A stretch of DNA of 64,000 bases from Acidobacteriota bacterium (lineage in GTDB: Bacteria > Acidobacteriota > Aminicenantia > Aminicenantales > Saccharicenantaceae): assembly GCA_022711665.1 (NCBI GenBank), contig JAKLEN010000003.1:310001-374000 (forward strand). Reading direction: 5' to 3'. Made by a program: the position numbers and the translations under genes. The notes under the pieces were generated by a model. That model did no database searches. It saw nothing but the letters and a program-made list of their open reading frames with translations, and had not been told where the DNA came from. Shown here one piece after another: positions 1 to 9,125 of this stretch (position 1 is its first letter; every line of letters begins with the position of its first letter).

Positions 1-2
1 AT

Positions 3-521
3 ATGGGCGATCCGCTGCCGAAGGGCTGGATCGTCGGGGCCGACGTCTTCCGGGCGATGAGCTACGGCAACCTCAAGACCAGGCCGTCCGGGCAGCCCTA
101 CATCCGGCCCTGGCGGCTGGTCACGTTCCTCGCGGCCGGAAGCGAGATCCTGGGCGCGCTCGAGAAGACGATCTACATGGGCGGCGACTACTTTCCCCAG
201 GTCTCCGGCATGCGCTTCTGCTACGACTCGACCGCGCCGCCGCTGCACAGGATCCTCCCCGATACCGTACACGTGGGCCGGTCTAGGATAGTCACGGACC
301 AGCTCTACAGCGTGACCGTCACGGAGCAGATCTACCTGGCCCTGGTCTATGTGCTGGGGATGACGGTGCAGGACGTCCGGACGCTGCCCGATTTCGCGTT
401 CAGCGCCGCGTGCTCCTACATCGCCCAGCGCGGCAAGCTCGCCGGGTGGGGGTCGAATCGCATCCTCGACGTCGCAGAGATCCCCCTGGTCAAGAAGCCC
501 GGACCCCGCAAACGCCGCTGA
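3..521 (+). CDS. 5'-nucleotidase / UDP-sugar hydrolase family protein, C-terminal part (5' end outside window)
   Basis: The reading frame is open to the left edge, so this is the 3' part of a longer gene. The visible 172 residues resemble the 5'-nucleotidase C-terminal domain (5_nucleotid_C). They contain a short GDVF-like start (GADVFRAMSYGN), an LGALEKTI segment and a QVSGMRFCYD strand; in the family this region builds the substrate-specificity pocket. The metallophosphatase domain with the metal ligands would lie upstream of the window. Family members are usually periplasmic or surface-attached and release phosphate from nucleotides or UDP-sugars. The end is lysine/arginine-rich (KKPGPRKRR). 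The family call is moderately sure; the substrate cannot be told from this part. Confidence 0.6.
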   Translation: MGDPLPKGWIVGADVFRAMSYGNLKTRPSGQPYIRPWRLVTFLAAGSEILGALEKTIYMGGDYFPQVSGMRFCYDSTAPPLHRILPDTVHVGRSRIVTDQLYSVTVTEQIYLALVYVLGMTVQDVRTLPDFAFSAACSYIAQRGKLAGWGSNRILDVAEIPLVKKPGPRKRR

Positions 522-535
522 TCCGCCGGCCGGGA

Positions 536-557
536 CCGGGAGCCCCGCGGCTCCCGG
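536..557 (+). terminator. GC-rich hairpin after the nucleotidase gene
   Basis: Fifteen bases after the stop codon there is a perfect 9-bp stem CCGGGAGCC / GGCTCCCGG around a CCGC loop. No T-run follows, so it is not a classical intrinsic terminator. It may still end or stabilise the nucleotidase transcript. Confidence 0.35.
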
Positions 558-634
558 CCCCGGGCCGATCCGATAACCGGTTCCTGACGCCGCCGCGGGG
601 ACGATCGCCCCTTTTCCGGCCGGGGCCCCGCCTT

Positions 635-664
635 TTGACTTTGTCCTCCGTTTCGCGCTATCTT
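635..664 (+). promoter_or_regulatory. Putative sigma-70 promoter of the TonB-dependent receptor gene
   Basis: TTGACT at 635-640 and TATCTT at 659-664 are separated by 18 bases. The start codon lies about 74 bases further, leaving a leader of roughly 65 bases with a GGAGG ribosome binding site at 727-731. The -10 box is imperfect, so this is a plausible rather than a certain promoter. Confidence 0.4.
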
Positions 665-737
665 CCCGATCACAAGCACATAGGGAACCACGGACCGGGT
701 GCCGCTCCCATTGCCTTTCCGGCGACGGAGGTCCGAC

Positions 738-3572
738 ATGAAGAGCTCGACGAGAATCCTCGTCTCCTCCCTGATCCTTTTATTGTTCTTCGGGGCCTTG
801 TCCGCCCAGCAGACGGGCGAGATCCGGGGCAAGGTCGCCGACGAGGCCGGGGAAGCCCTGCCGGGCGTCTCGATCACGGCCAGGAGCCCGAGCCTTCAGG
901 GCGCGCGGACGGCCCTGTCCGACAAGAGCGGGAGCTTCCGGCTGCCGTTGCTGCCCGTGGGCGCCTACGCCCTGACGTTCGAGCTGGCGGGGTTCGAGAA
1001 GCTGACGATGACAGGGAATAGCGTCCGCCTGGGACTCGCGCTCAGCCTGACCGTCGTTCTCAGGCCCTCGACGGTCCGCGAGGAGGTCACGGTCGTGGCC
1101 TCGAATCCGCTCATCGACGCGACCCTGGCCGATGTGAGCCAGCGGCTGAACAGCGGCGACCTGGCCCTCGCGCCGACCCAGGCCCGGACGATCGCCGAGA
1201 TCGTCGATCTGACCCCCGGCGTCACCGGGGTGAGAACGAACACCGTCACCGGAGGGGCCGATCAGAACTGGATCACGGACTTGACGGCGGAATCCGGGCT
1301 GCCCGGTTTCCGGGGCGCGGGCAACGGGGCGAACAACTGGTTCGTGGACGGCCTGTCGACGAAAGGGGTGGCCTACGGCGACCCGGGCGTCCGTCTCAAC
1401 TTCGACGCCTGGGACGAAGTTCAGATCGTCTCCGACGGGTTCTCGCCCCTCTGGGGGCAGGGCGTCGGCGGCTTCATCAACATCGTCACGAGATCGGGCG
1501 GCAACGCCTTCCACGGCGAGCTCGGCGGGCTCATCCAGGGGGCGGGCCTGCGGGCCCGCCGAAAAGAGCAGATGTCGGCCGTCTCCGTCCCGGAGGCGTC
1601 GCGGGGACAGTACTACGCGAACCTGGGCGGCCCGATCGTCAAGGACAAGCTCTGGTTCTTCGTCTCCGACGACTTCTTCGCCAACACCGACAGGACCCGC
1701 GAGCAGACCCTCGTCTGGCTGACGGTCCCGGATGGGAAACGGCGCGCCTCCACGAACAACCTCCTCGGGAAGATCACCCTGACGCCGCGCCAGGGTCAGA
1801 CGGTGTCCCTGAGCGGAACAATTGACGAGTTCCTGGACCAGTCGGGGGGGATCGGCGTTCCGGAGACCTATACCCGGCCGGACTATTCCCGCCATTCGTA
1901 CCGTCTCAATTATCGGGCGATCCTGTCGCCGAACGCGTTCCTGACCGCCGCCTGGGGACAGAACAGGAACTCGTTCGGGATCCAGCCTCTGAGCGGCGAC
2001 TTCGGCCCTCCCCCCTATGCTTGGCAGGACATCGGCCAGCAGACGAACAATGCCAGCTTCGGCCAGGAGACGCGGCAGAAGCGGACGGACCTGGCGGTCG
2101 GTCTCGTCCGGTACCTCAGTCTTGGGTCCTGGGGGGACCACGAGCTCAAGGCGGGCGCGAGCCACTACGGCGCGAGCGACGTCGAGTCCTATCATTGGAC
2201 GGGCCTCGACGCCGACCTGTGGCCCGGGGACGGGTTCGACAACGGCGCCGGCATATCCTGGATGAGCCCCGGCCATCCCAATTCCGAATGGGAAAGCGCC
2301 CCCGGCGAGGCGAAGAATACGACGCGCGGATTCGGGTTCTATTTCGAAGACAACGTTGTCCTGGGCCGCCTGTCCCTCATGATCGGCCTGAGGACCGACA
2401 CCCAGCAGGTCTTCAACGACGCCGGCGTCAGGGTCTGGAGCTGGGGCGTCGGGGACTTCCTGCAGCCGAGGGCCTCCCTGGCCTGGGACCTGGGGGGGAA
2501 CGGCCGGAACGTCCTGAAATTCGGCTACGGCCTGTATGCCATGCCCGTTTCGACGGACTTCCTGCCGTTCGTCAACACCGCTCCTCTCTTCGCCCGGCGC
2601 ATCTTCAGATGGATCGGTCCCGCGGATCCGACGGAGGCCCAGCTGGCCGACAGCGCCAACTGGCGGCTGACGCTGGAGCAAACGGCGCCCCGGGACGTCG
2701 ATCCCGGGCTGAAGCCGGACAAAACGAACAGGTTCCTGCTGGAGTACGACCGGCAGATCGGGAGGAACTGGGCCGTCAAGGTCCGGGGCATCCATTCGAA
2801 CGCCCATAACCTGATCAACCCCATCTCCATCTACGACCCGGCCGCGCCCATGGGCATGAGGAGGCTTCTGACGAATTTCGAGCTGAAGCGGAGGAACTAT
2901 CGGGCCCTGGAGATCGAGCTTAACGGAAAGGTCCCCGGCCGCCTCGCACTGAACGCTTCCTGGACCTGGTCCCGGGCCAAAGGGACGACCTCGGGCGACA
3001 TCTTCGAGGCCGTCAGCTGGGACCTTTATTTCGGCGGGTTTTACGACTCCAGCCTGTTCGGCTACCATCCCTGGACGCCGGACGATTCCCCCTATCATCC
3101 GATCTATGAAGGCCTCTTCCGGGGATTGGGAGGACGGGGGATCGGGGACGAAGGCTGGTACGGTACTCTTCCCTATAGCGTGGACCACGTGATCAAGGCC
3201 TTCACGACCTGGCTGGCCCCGTACGGAGTCAACGTTTCGGCCGCCGTCGAATATCTCTCCGGCTACCATTGGGAGATGAAAGGCTGGTCTCCCGCCGTGA
3301 CCTTCTGCGCCACCTTCCCTGAGGGGCGCGGGGCGCGGACGACGCCGGCCCATGCGTATGTTGACCTCCTGGTCGAGAAGGAGATCCGGTTCCGCAGGGC
3401 CCCGACGCTCGGCCTTGGGATCAACGTCTACAACGTGTTGAACAGCCAGCGGCCTGTGTCTTTTTTCAAGAACGGCGAGAACGCGGACGGGAGCGCCAAT
3501 CCTCTCTTCGGCCGGGTCTGGGCGCGGCAGCTGCCGCGCTGGGTCCAGCTGAGGTTTTCGCTGAAGTTCTGA
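738..3572 (+). CDS. TonB-dependent outer-membrane receptor, Oar-like, with carboxypeptidase-regulatory N-terminus
   Basis: This 944-residue protein has a signal peptide (about residues 1-23, ending LSAQQ), a carboxypeptidase regulatory-like beta-sandwich (about 26-105), a plug domain (about 113-240) and a long C-terminal beta-barrel rich in alternating aromatic/polar strands, ending in LRFSLKF with a terminal Phe as usual for outer-membrane barrels. Such receptors take up large substrates with energy from TonB-ExbBD; the substrate is not apparent and no SusD partner is adjacent. The start at 738 is preferred over the in-frame one 13 codons upstream because GGAGG sits 6 bases before it and the signal peptide then begins correctly. 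It converges with the regulator gene, with only about 20 bases between the two stop codons. Confidence 0.9.
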   Translation: MKSSTRILVSSLILLLFFGALSAQQTGEIRGKVADEAGEALPGVSITARSPSLQGARTALSDKSGSFRLPLLPVGAYALTFELAGFEKLTMTGNSVRLGLALSLTVVLRPSTVREEVTVVASNPLIDATLADVSQRLNSGDLALAPTQARTIAEIVDLTPGVTGVRTNTVTGGADQNWITDLTAESGLPGFRGAGNGANNWFVDGLSTKGVAYGDPGVRLNFDAWDEVQIVSDGFSPLWGQGVGGFINIVTRSGGNAFHGELGGLIQGAGLRARRKEQMSAVSVPEASRGQYYANLGGPIVKDKLWFFVSDDFFANTDRTREQTLVWLTVPDGKRRASTNNLLGKITLTPRQGQTVSLSGTIDEFLDQSGGIGVPETYTRPDYSRHSYRLNYRAILSPNAFLTAAWGQNRNSFGIQPLSGDFGPPPYAWQDIGQQTNNASFGQETRQKRTDLAVGLVRYLSLGSWGDHELKAGASHYGASDVESYHWTGLDADLWPGDGFDNGAGISWMSPGHPNSEWESAPGEAKNTTRGFGFYFEDNVVLGRLSLMIGLRTDTQQVFNDAGVRVWSWGVGDFLQPRASLAWDLGGNGRNVLKFGYGLYAMPVSTDFLPFVNTAPLFARRIFRWIGPADPTEAQLADSANWRLTLEQTAPRDVDPGLKPDKTNRFLLEYDRQIGRNWAVKVRGIHSNAHNLINPISIYDPAAPMGMRRLLTNFELKRRNYRALEIELNGKVPGRLALNASWTWSRAKGTTSGDIFEAVSWDLYFGGFYDSSLFGYHPWTPDDSPYHPIYEGLFRGLGGRGIGDEGWYGTLPYSVDHVIKAFTTWLAPYGVNVSAAVEYLSGYHWEMKGWSPAVTFCATFPEGRGARTTPAHAYVDLLVEKEIRFRRAPTLGLGINVYNVLNSQRPVSFFKNGENADGSANPLFGRVWARQLPRWVQLRFSLKF

Positions 3573-3593
3573 GGGGCCGCGGCCCGGCCGGGG

Positions 3594-5285
3594 TCAATGC
3601 GGCAGACGGAGCCGGTCGAGGATCGCCAGGAAGCGCGGATCCCGGGCGAAGTCGGGCTGGTACGCCGCCGCGTAGACATGGACCGTCGGCAGCTGAGGAT
3701 CGATCCGCCGGACCGCCTCTTCCAGCCATTCGATGGCCTGGTCGGTCCGGCCCAGGGAAACTGCGGCGCCGGCCAGCATGACCGGGGAGACGAGGACTTT
3801 TTCCCGCTTCCCGAGCATCTCGCCGTAAAGGGCCTCGGCGGCCTGGCGGTCCCCTTTTTTGAGGCGGCACATCACGAGCCCCGCTTCGGCCCGGCCCGAA
3901 TTCCAGGGCAGCCGGCGCGCTATTTCGAACATCGCCACGGCCTCGTCGATCCGCCCCAGGGCGAGATTCGCGAATCCGGCTCCGGTGTAGGTGAACTCGA
4001 GACCGGTTTCGATCCGCTGGAACCGGGCGAATTCTTTCAGGGTATCTTCGGGCCGGCCGGACGACATGTGGATCCACATGGAATACGCGGAGAGGAGGGG
4101 CATGAGGGGATCGAGGGCGATGGCCAGCTTGATCTCCGCCCGGGCCTCCTCGAACCGTCTCCTCGACAAGAGATAGAAGGCGTACATCCCCCGGGTCAGG
4201 GAGTCGCCCGGCTTGAGCTCGAGGGCCCGCTCGAAGCTTTTCCCCGCCGCGTCCCAGTCCCATCTGTACTGGAACTTCACCCAGCCGTCGAAGGTGAGGC
4301 CCTCGGGCAGGTCCGGATCGAGGGCCAGCGCCTTTCTGACGGCTTCCTCGGCCAGGGGGAACACTTCGGCCGGAGGCTTCTCGAAATGCCATTGCATGTT
4401 GATATAGGCAAAAGCGATCCCCGCATACGCCAGGGCGAACCTCGGGTTCCGCTTCAGGGCCTCCTCGAAAAAGGGCAAGGCTTCCCGGGCCGCCCCGAGC
4501 TTCCCCCGGCCGAGGCGAAGGCCGCCCTGCAGGTAAAGGGCATAGACTTCGTCATCGAGGGTGGGCCGCTTGCGGAGGGCCGATTCTTCCCCGGCCAGCA
4601 GGGTGACGCCGAGGTTGTCCACGATGGACCTTCCGATCCCGTCCTGGATGTCGAAGATGTCCCCCATCGCCCGATCGTAGCCGGTTTCGCCGAACTCGTA
4701 TCCGCTCCCGGTGTCGATGAGGCGGGACGCGACCCGGAGACGCCCGTCCATGACCTGCACGCTCCCCTCGACGAGGTAGCGGACGCTCAGGATGCGGCCG
4801 ATCTCGCGGACGTCGATGTTGCGGGCTTTGACGGCCGCCGCGGAGGTTCGGCCGGTCACGCGAAGGCCCCGGAGGAGGCTCAGGGTGTTGCTGACGGTTT
4901 CGGGGATCCCCCTGGCCAGATATTCATAGCCTTTATCCGGGCTCAGGTCGTCGAAAGGCAGCACGGCGACGGAAAGCACGGCCGGCTTCCGGCTGCCGGG
5001 GATGCCGAAGATGAAGATCATCGCGACGGCGGAGACGGCCGCCGCCGCGGCCAGGAGAACCGGCAGGAACCGCAGTCTCTTCCGCTTCCGCTCGTGGACC
5101 ATCTTCGAGAGCCAGGCGTCGAGCTCGGGCGGGTAGGCGAAAACGTGCGCTTTCGGCGAACCGTCGAGCCGGTGGATGGGCAATCCCATCGCGGCCTCGA
5201 GCCTCTGGCAGGTCCTGACGGTGCGCTTCAGGTAAGCGGCGATCTCTTTCCAGGACGAAAGGAGTTCCTGCGGCCCCTCCGGCAT
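3594..5285 (-). CDS. Membrane-anchored transcriptional regulator: excisionase-like HTH, TM helix, TolB/FlgO-like domain and TPRs
   Basis: The N-terminus (SSWKEIAAYLKRTVRTCQRL, residues about 10-29) is a MerR/excisionase-like DNA-binding domain ending in a LDAWL motif. A basic stretch (KRKRLR) and one transmembrane helix (about 75-97, ending IFIFG) follow. Next come a TolB/FlgO-like beta-alpha domain beginning SVAVLPFDDLSPDKG and several tetratricopeptide repeats to residue 563. This CadC-like one-component architecture is common in Acidobacteriota; it would sense a periplasmic signal and bind DNA directly. Start chosen at 5285 because AAAGGGGG precedes it and a good promoter lies just upstream; a longer frame to 5432 would run over the intergenic palindrome. 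The gene is divergent from the SBBP-repeat gene, its most obvious target (inference). Confidence 0.8.
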   Translation of the reverse strand: MPEGPQELLSSWKEIAAYLKRTVRTCQRLEAAMGLPIHRLDGSPKAHVFAYPPELDAWLSKMVHERKRKRLRFLPVLLAAAAAVSAVAMIFIFGIPGSRKPAVLSVAVLPFDDLSPDKGYEYLARGIPETVSNTLSLLRGLRVTGRTSAAAVKARNIDVREIGRILSVRYLVEGSVQVMDGRLRVASRLIDTGSGYEFGETGYDRAMGDIFDIQDGIGRSIVDNLGVTLLAGEESALRKRPTLDDEVYALYLQGGLRLGRGKLGAAREALPFFEEALKRNPRFALAYAGIAFAYINMQWHFEKPPAEVFPLAEEAVRKALALDPDLPEGLTFDGWVKFQYRWDWDAAGKSFERALELKPGDSLTRGMYAFYLLSRRRFEEARAEIKLAIALDPLMPLLSAYSMWIHMSSGRPEDTLKEFARFQRIETGLEFTYTGAGFANLALGRIDEAVAMFEIARRLPWNSGRAEAGLVMCRLKKGDRQAAEALYGEMLGKREKVLVSPVMLAGAAVSLGRTDQAIEWLEEAVRRIDPQLPTVHVYAAAYQPDFARDPRFLAILDRLRLPH

Positions 5286-5306
5286 TCCGTCCCCCTTTGA
5301 AATCTC

Positions 5307-5336
5307 ATCGTAATCCCTAATCTCGGCCGATGTCAA
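5307..5336 (-). promoter_or_regulatory. Putative promoter of the HTH-TPR regulator
   Basis: On the minus strand TTGACA (5331-5336) and TACGAT (5307-5312) are 18 bases apart. Transcription would start only some 15 bases before the ATG at 5285, leaving room just for the AGGGGG ribosome binding site. Confidence 0.45.
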
Positions 5337-5414
5337 TTTAAGATCGGGGCCCCGCGGCCGGCGCTGAACGGCCCCGATCCGGCCGGTCGGCGGGCCTTCG
5401 GGAATGCGACAGAG

Positions 5415-5431
5415 TGTGTCATTGTGACACA
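5415..5431. promoter_or_regulatory. Perfect 17-bp palindrome in the divergent intergenic region (candidate operator)
   Basis: TGTGTCA-TTG-TGACACA is a perfect inverted repeat with 7-bp arms and a 3-base spacer, lying between the divergent regulator (start 5285) and the SBBP gene (start 5547). It has the size and symmetry of a dimeric repressor or activator site. There is no T-run and the arms are too short for a terminator. That it is bound by the adjacent HTH protein is an inference. Confidence 0.45.
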
Positions 5432-5546
5432 TAGCGCGACGTGCCGGCCCGATCCCTTGACGAGCATCCCTTCCCGACCGATGGAAAGAAGGAACGCGAT
5501 GGCCGCTTCTTGCGGAGCGGCGAGTCGAGCGGCCGGAGGAGGGGCA

Positions 5547-8500
5547 ATGATGAAAAAAGCGATGATTCTTACGGCGGTCATTCTGATCGATCTCGTCGCC
5601 GTTCCCGGGTCCGGCGGGAGGCCGGCCGGATCGGCCGAAACCCTGCGGCCTTTCCCCCTCCGCCTGGGTTCGCCGGCGCAGGCCGTTCCGTCGGCGTCGG
5701 CGCCGCGGGCGGCCGCCGGCTACGGACGCCTCCCCCTGCAGTTCATACCGAACACGGGTCAGGCCGGAGGCCCGGCCGATTTCTATGTCCAGGGACGGGA
5801 CAAGACCCTCTATTTCGCTCCGGAAGGCCTGACCTTCGTCCTGAACCCGCCCGCCGAGCCGGCCGGACGGCGCGAGACAAAGGGAGATCCTCCGGGCGGA
5901 AACCGGTGGATCTCCGCCCGCCGTCCGCGCGGATATTGGGTGGTCAAGCTCGATTTCCTGGACCCGAACGAGAGCGTCCGCCCCGTCGGTCTGGAAAAAT
6001 CGTGATCGGTCATCTCCTACTTCAAGGGCCGGCCCGCCGATTGGAAGACCGGGCTGGCCGCGTATTCCCGGATCGCTTATCGCGACCTGTGGCCGGGCAT
6101 CGATCTCGTCTATTCCGGCACCTTAGACCGGATGAAGTACGAGTTCGTCGTCCGCCCCGGGGCGGACCCGGAGCGGATCAAACTGGCCTACCGGGGGGCG
6201 CAATGCATCCGGCTGAGCCCGGAAGGCCGGCTCGAGGTCGAGACGCCGGCCGGCGGCTTTCAGGACGATGTCCCGGCCGCCTGTCAGGAGATCGAGGGGG
6301 AGAGCGTCGCCGTCCCCGTCGCGTATGCCCTCGAAGATTCCGCCCCGGCGGGGGGAACGGCTGTCTCCTACGGCTTCCGGATCGGCGAATATGATCGCGG
6401 CCGGACCCTGGTCCTGGACCCGGCCGTGCTCGTCCACTGCGGCTATATCGGCGGATCGGGCGCCGACGCTGCGCACGCCGTCGCGGTCGATGCCTCCGGG
6501 AACGCCTATATCGCAGGCGAGACGTCGTCCACGGACCTGAGCGTCCCGGATCTCGTCGGCCCTGACCTGACCTGCAATGGCGGCGAGTCGGATGCCTTCG
6601 TCGCCAAGCTGAACCCGGAAGGGACCGCGCTCCTTTATTGCGGCTATATCGGCGGGGCCGGCAAGGACGCCGCCGCGGGGTTGGGCGTAGACCTGGAGGG
6701 ATGTGTCTATGTCGCCGGAACCACGGATTCCACGGAGGCCACCTTCCCGGTGCAGACCGGCCCGGACCTGACCTACAACGGCGGCGAGTCGGACGCCTTC
6801 GTCGCCAAGCTGAACGCAGAGGGCACGGCGCTCGTCTATTGCGGCTACATCGGCGGCTCCGGCAGAGATATGGCCTCCGGGATCGCTTGGGGACAGGAAG
6901 GCGGCTTCATGAATCCCCTAACATCGGACATCTATATCGCGGGATCGACGTCGTCGACGGAAGCCACGTTTCCGGTGGCCGTCGGCCCGGACCTGACTTA
7001 TAACGGCGGCGAGTCGGACGCCTTCGTGGCCAAGCTGAACGCGGACGGCGCGACGCTTGTCTATTGCGGTTATGTCGGCGGCGCGGACAAGGACGAGGCT
7101 GCCGCGCTTTCGGCATGCCCCGTGATATTCGATGCGGTCCTTTTTGTCGTGGGCCGGACATCATCGACGGAATCGAGCTTCCCAGTGGCCTTCGGTCCGG
7201 ACCTGACCTACAACGGCGGCGAGTCGGATGGCTTCGTGGCCAAGGTAAATTCTGATTGGACGGGGCTCTCCTTCTGCGGCTATATCGGCGGGGCCGGCCT
7301 GGACGCCGTGACGGACATGGTGGCCGACACCTATTATGACGGTAATATCTTCCCGGGTGTTGTCTGGACGTATATCTTTCTCACGGGATGCACGTCATCG
7401 ACGGAATCCAGCTTCCCGCTGGCTGTGGGTCCTGATCTGACGTACAACGGCGGTGAGACCGACGCATTTGTCGCCCTGCTCTGTGATGAATTCCTACCGC
7501 CGCCGTCGTGGGTCTATTGCGGCTATATCGGCGGCGCCGGCGCGGACGAAGGAACGTGTATCGACGGGAGCCGCGGCGGTCTCTGCGTCGCGGGCAATAC
7601 GTCGTCCGCCGAAGACACGTTTCCGGCGGCTTTCGGATCGGATCTGACGTACAACGGCGGGGCTTCCGATATTTTCCTGGCCAAGCTGACTTCCGATGGG
7701 AAAGAGATCGGCTCCCGCGGCTATCTTGGAGGCGGCGGCGCGGACCTGGCCGGGGGCATGGCCCTGATCCCGGACACCCAAGACGTTCTGATCGCGGGAT
7801 CGACAGATTCTCCGGAAACGACCTTTCCGGCGACCGATGGCCCGGATCTTACGTATAACGGCGGCGCCTTCGACGCCTTCATCGCCCGGATCCATATGAA
7901 GGCGCCGGCGCTGGCGGCGCTCTCGCGCACGAGCGCGACCTTCGGAGACCCCGGATTCGCGCTGACGGTCTCCGGCTCCGATTTCCTGGAAGGTGCCCGG
8001 GTCCGCTGGACGGGGAAGAAGCTTCCGACGACGTATGTCAACGATAAGGAGCTCGAGGCGGCGGTCGCTGCCGAAGACCTTTCCGGCATCTTCTTACCTT
8101 TGAATGTTTATGTCAGCGTCGAGAATCCGGATCATGAGTGTTCCGGCACTCTCGATTTTTCCGTCCGCCCTGGACCCCTGGTCTTGACCTCCCTGACTCC
8201 GGCGAAAGCGCAGGTGGGCGGGCCCGGCTTCGTTCTCACGCTGTCCGGATCGGGCTTTGTCCCCACCGCCTCGACGGGCTATGGCTTTTGCGGCCAGCCT
8301 GTCCTCTGGAATGGGGTAAGCAAGGGTTCGACCTACGTGAGCTATAACGAGCTGCAGCTGAGTATCGAGGCCAGCGATATTGCGCACGGCGGCGAGATCC
8401 AGGTCCTCGTGAAAGACTCAGGAACGAACGCGGGCGACTCCAACGCCCTCGTCTTCCCTGTCTCGAACTTCACGATGGTCCCGTCCCCGTCGACCATGGC

Positions 8501-8993
8501 CGTGACCGCCGGGCAATCCGCGACTTGCGCGATCCAGCTGACCCCCCAGTTCGGATCGTTCGACTCCCCCGTGACATTCGATTGCACAGGTCTGCCTGAC
8601 AAGTGCACGGCGTCCTTCTCGCCGGCGACCGTCACCCCGGGGGCCGCCGGAGCGGCGACAAACCTGACCTTGAAAACGACGGCCCCGTCGACCTCTGCGG
8701 CGGGGACGGCCTTCGGATCGTCCGGCCCGGCGCCCCTCGCCCCGGCCTGGCTGCTCATCCTCCTGCTGGCTATGCTCGGGGCCTCCGCGGTCAGGGCCGT
8801 TCATGGGGGCCGCCCGGCACGTTGGCTGGCTGCGGCCGCCGCCGTGCTTGTCCTGGCGGTCCTGATCGCCGCCTGCAGCACGAGCCTGGATCGCACAATT
8901 CCCGGAACGCCCAAGGGGACGTACACGGTCACCATCAAGGCGAGATCGGGGAACCTGACCGTAACGAATAACGTGACGCTGACCGTTAAATAG
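5547..8993 (+). pseudogene. SBBP-repeat / IPT-domain surface protein interrupted by one in-frame TGA
   Basis: GGAGGAGGGG precedes the ATG at 5547. The frame codes for a hydrophobic N-terminus, an N-terminal domain of the kind found in SBBP proteins (QFIPNTGQ, YVQGRDKTLYF, then after the break ISYFKG, IAYRDLWPGIDLVYSG, KYEFVVRPGADPERI), seven SBBP beta-propeller repeats (about 6438-7890), two IPT/TIG-like domains and an Ig-like end. At 6003-6005 a TGA (codon 153) breaks the frame, but the same frame resumes with conserved family sequence immediately after, so this is a single nonsense change and not a frameshift. If TGA is a true stop the gene is dead or makes a 152-residue fragment; a sequencing error or GGA/CGA-to-TGA mutation is likeliest. 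Near the C-terminus two hydrophobic helices and a cysteine are inserted before the final beta-strands, a layout seen in acidobacterial proteins. Confidence 0.75.
6438..7890 (+). repeat. Seven tandem SBBP coding repeats
   Basis: Units begin with a CGYIGG-type motif at about 6440, 6641, 6841, 7067, 7277, 7520 and 7718, giving a variable 198-243 base period. Shared protein signatures are AGxTSSTExxFP, GPDLTYNGGESDAFVAKLN and LVYCGYIGG. The codons for GPDLTYNGG are nearly identical between units, suggesting recent homogenisation. The array is expected to fold as a beta-propeller. Confidence 0.85.
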
Positions 8994-9057
8994 CGCCGGG
9001 GATATCCCTGCCCGGCCGCGACACGCCCGGTCCTACCGATCGCGCCGCCGCGAGCGC

Positions 9058-9087
9058 TTGACAACCCTTGCCGCCGGGCCCTATAAA
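9058..9087 (+). promoter_or_regulatory. Putative sigma-70 promoter of the phospholipase A gene
   Basis: TTGACA (9058-9063) and TATAAA (9082-9087) are separated by 18 bases, a near-consensus match, about 39 bases upstream of the ATG at 9126. AAGGCGG lies in the short leader as a weak ribosome binding site. Confidence 0.6.
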
Positions 9088-9125
9088 GTCCGTAAGCATC
9101 CCTCAAGGCGGAAAGGCGGTGACCG

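Noticed and set aside
780..3353. Very long open frames antisense to the TonB receptor, the symporter (20211-21701), the 51636-54173 region and others
   Set aside because: They mirror real genes, are caused by high GC at third codon positions, consist of low-complexity Arg/Gly/Pro-rich sequence and match no family.
3572..3594. GGGCCGCGGCCC palindrome between convergent genes as a terminator
   Set aside because: It is a self-complementary block without loop or T-run, which is expected by chance in DNA of this composition.
6003..6005. Selenocysteine or reassigned TGA in the SBBP gene
   Set aside because: The position is not a cysteine site in related sequences as I know them, other genes in the window use TGA as their normal stop, and no SECIS-like hairpin was evident.
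6438..7890. CRISPR-like tandem array
   Set aside because: The roughly 200-240-base units are in-frame protein repeats with conserved codons, far longer than CRISPR repeats and without unique spacers.
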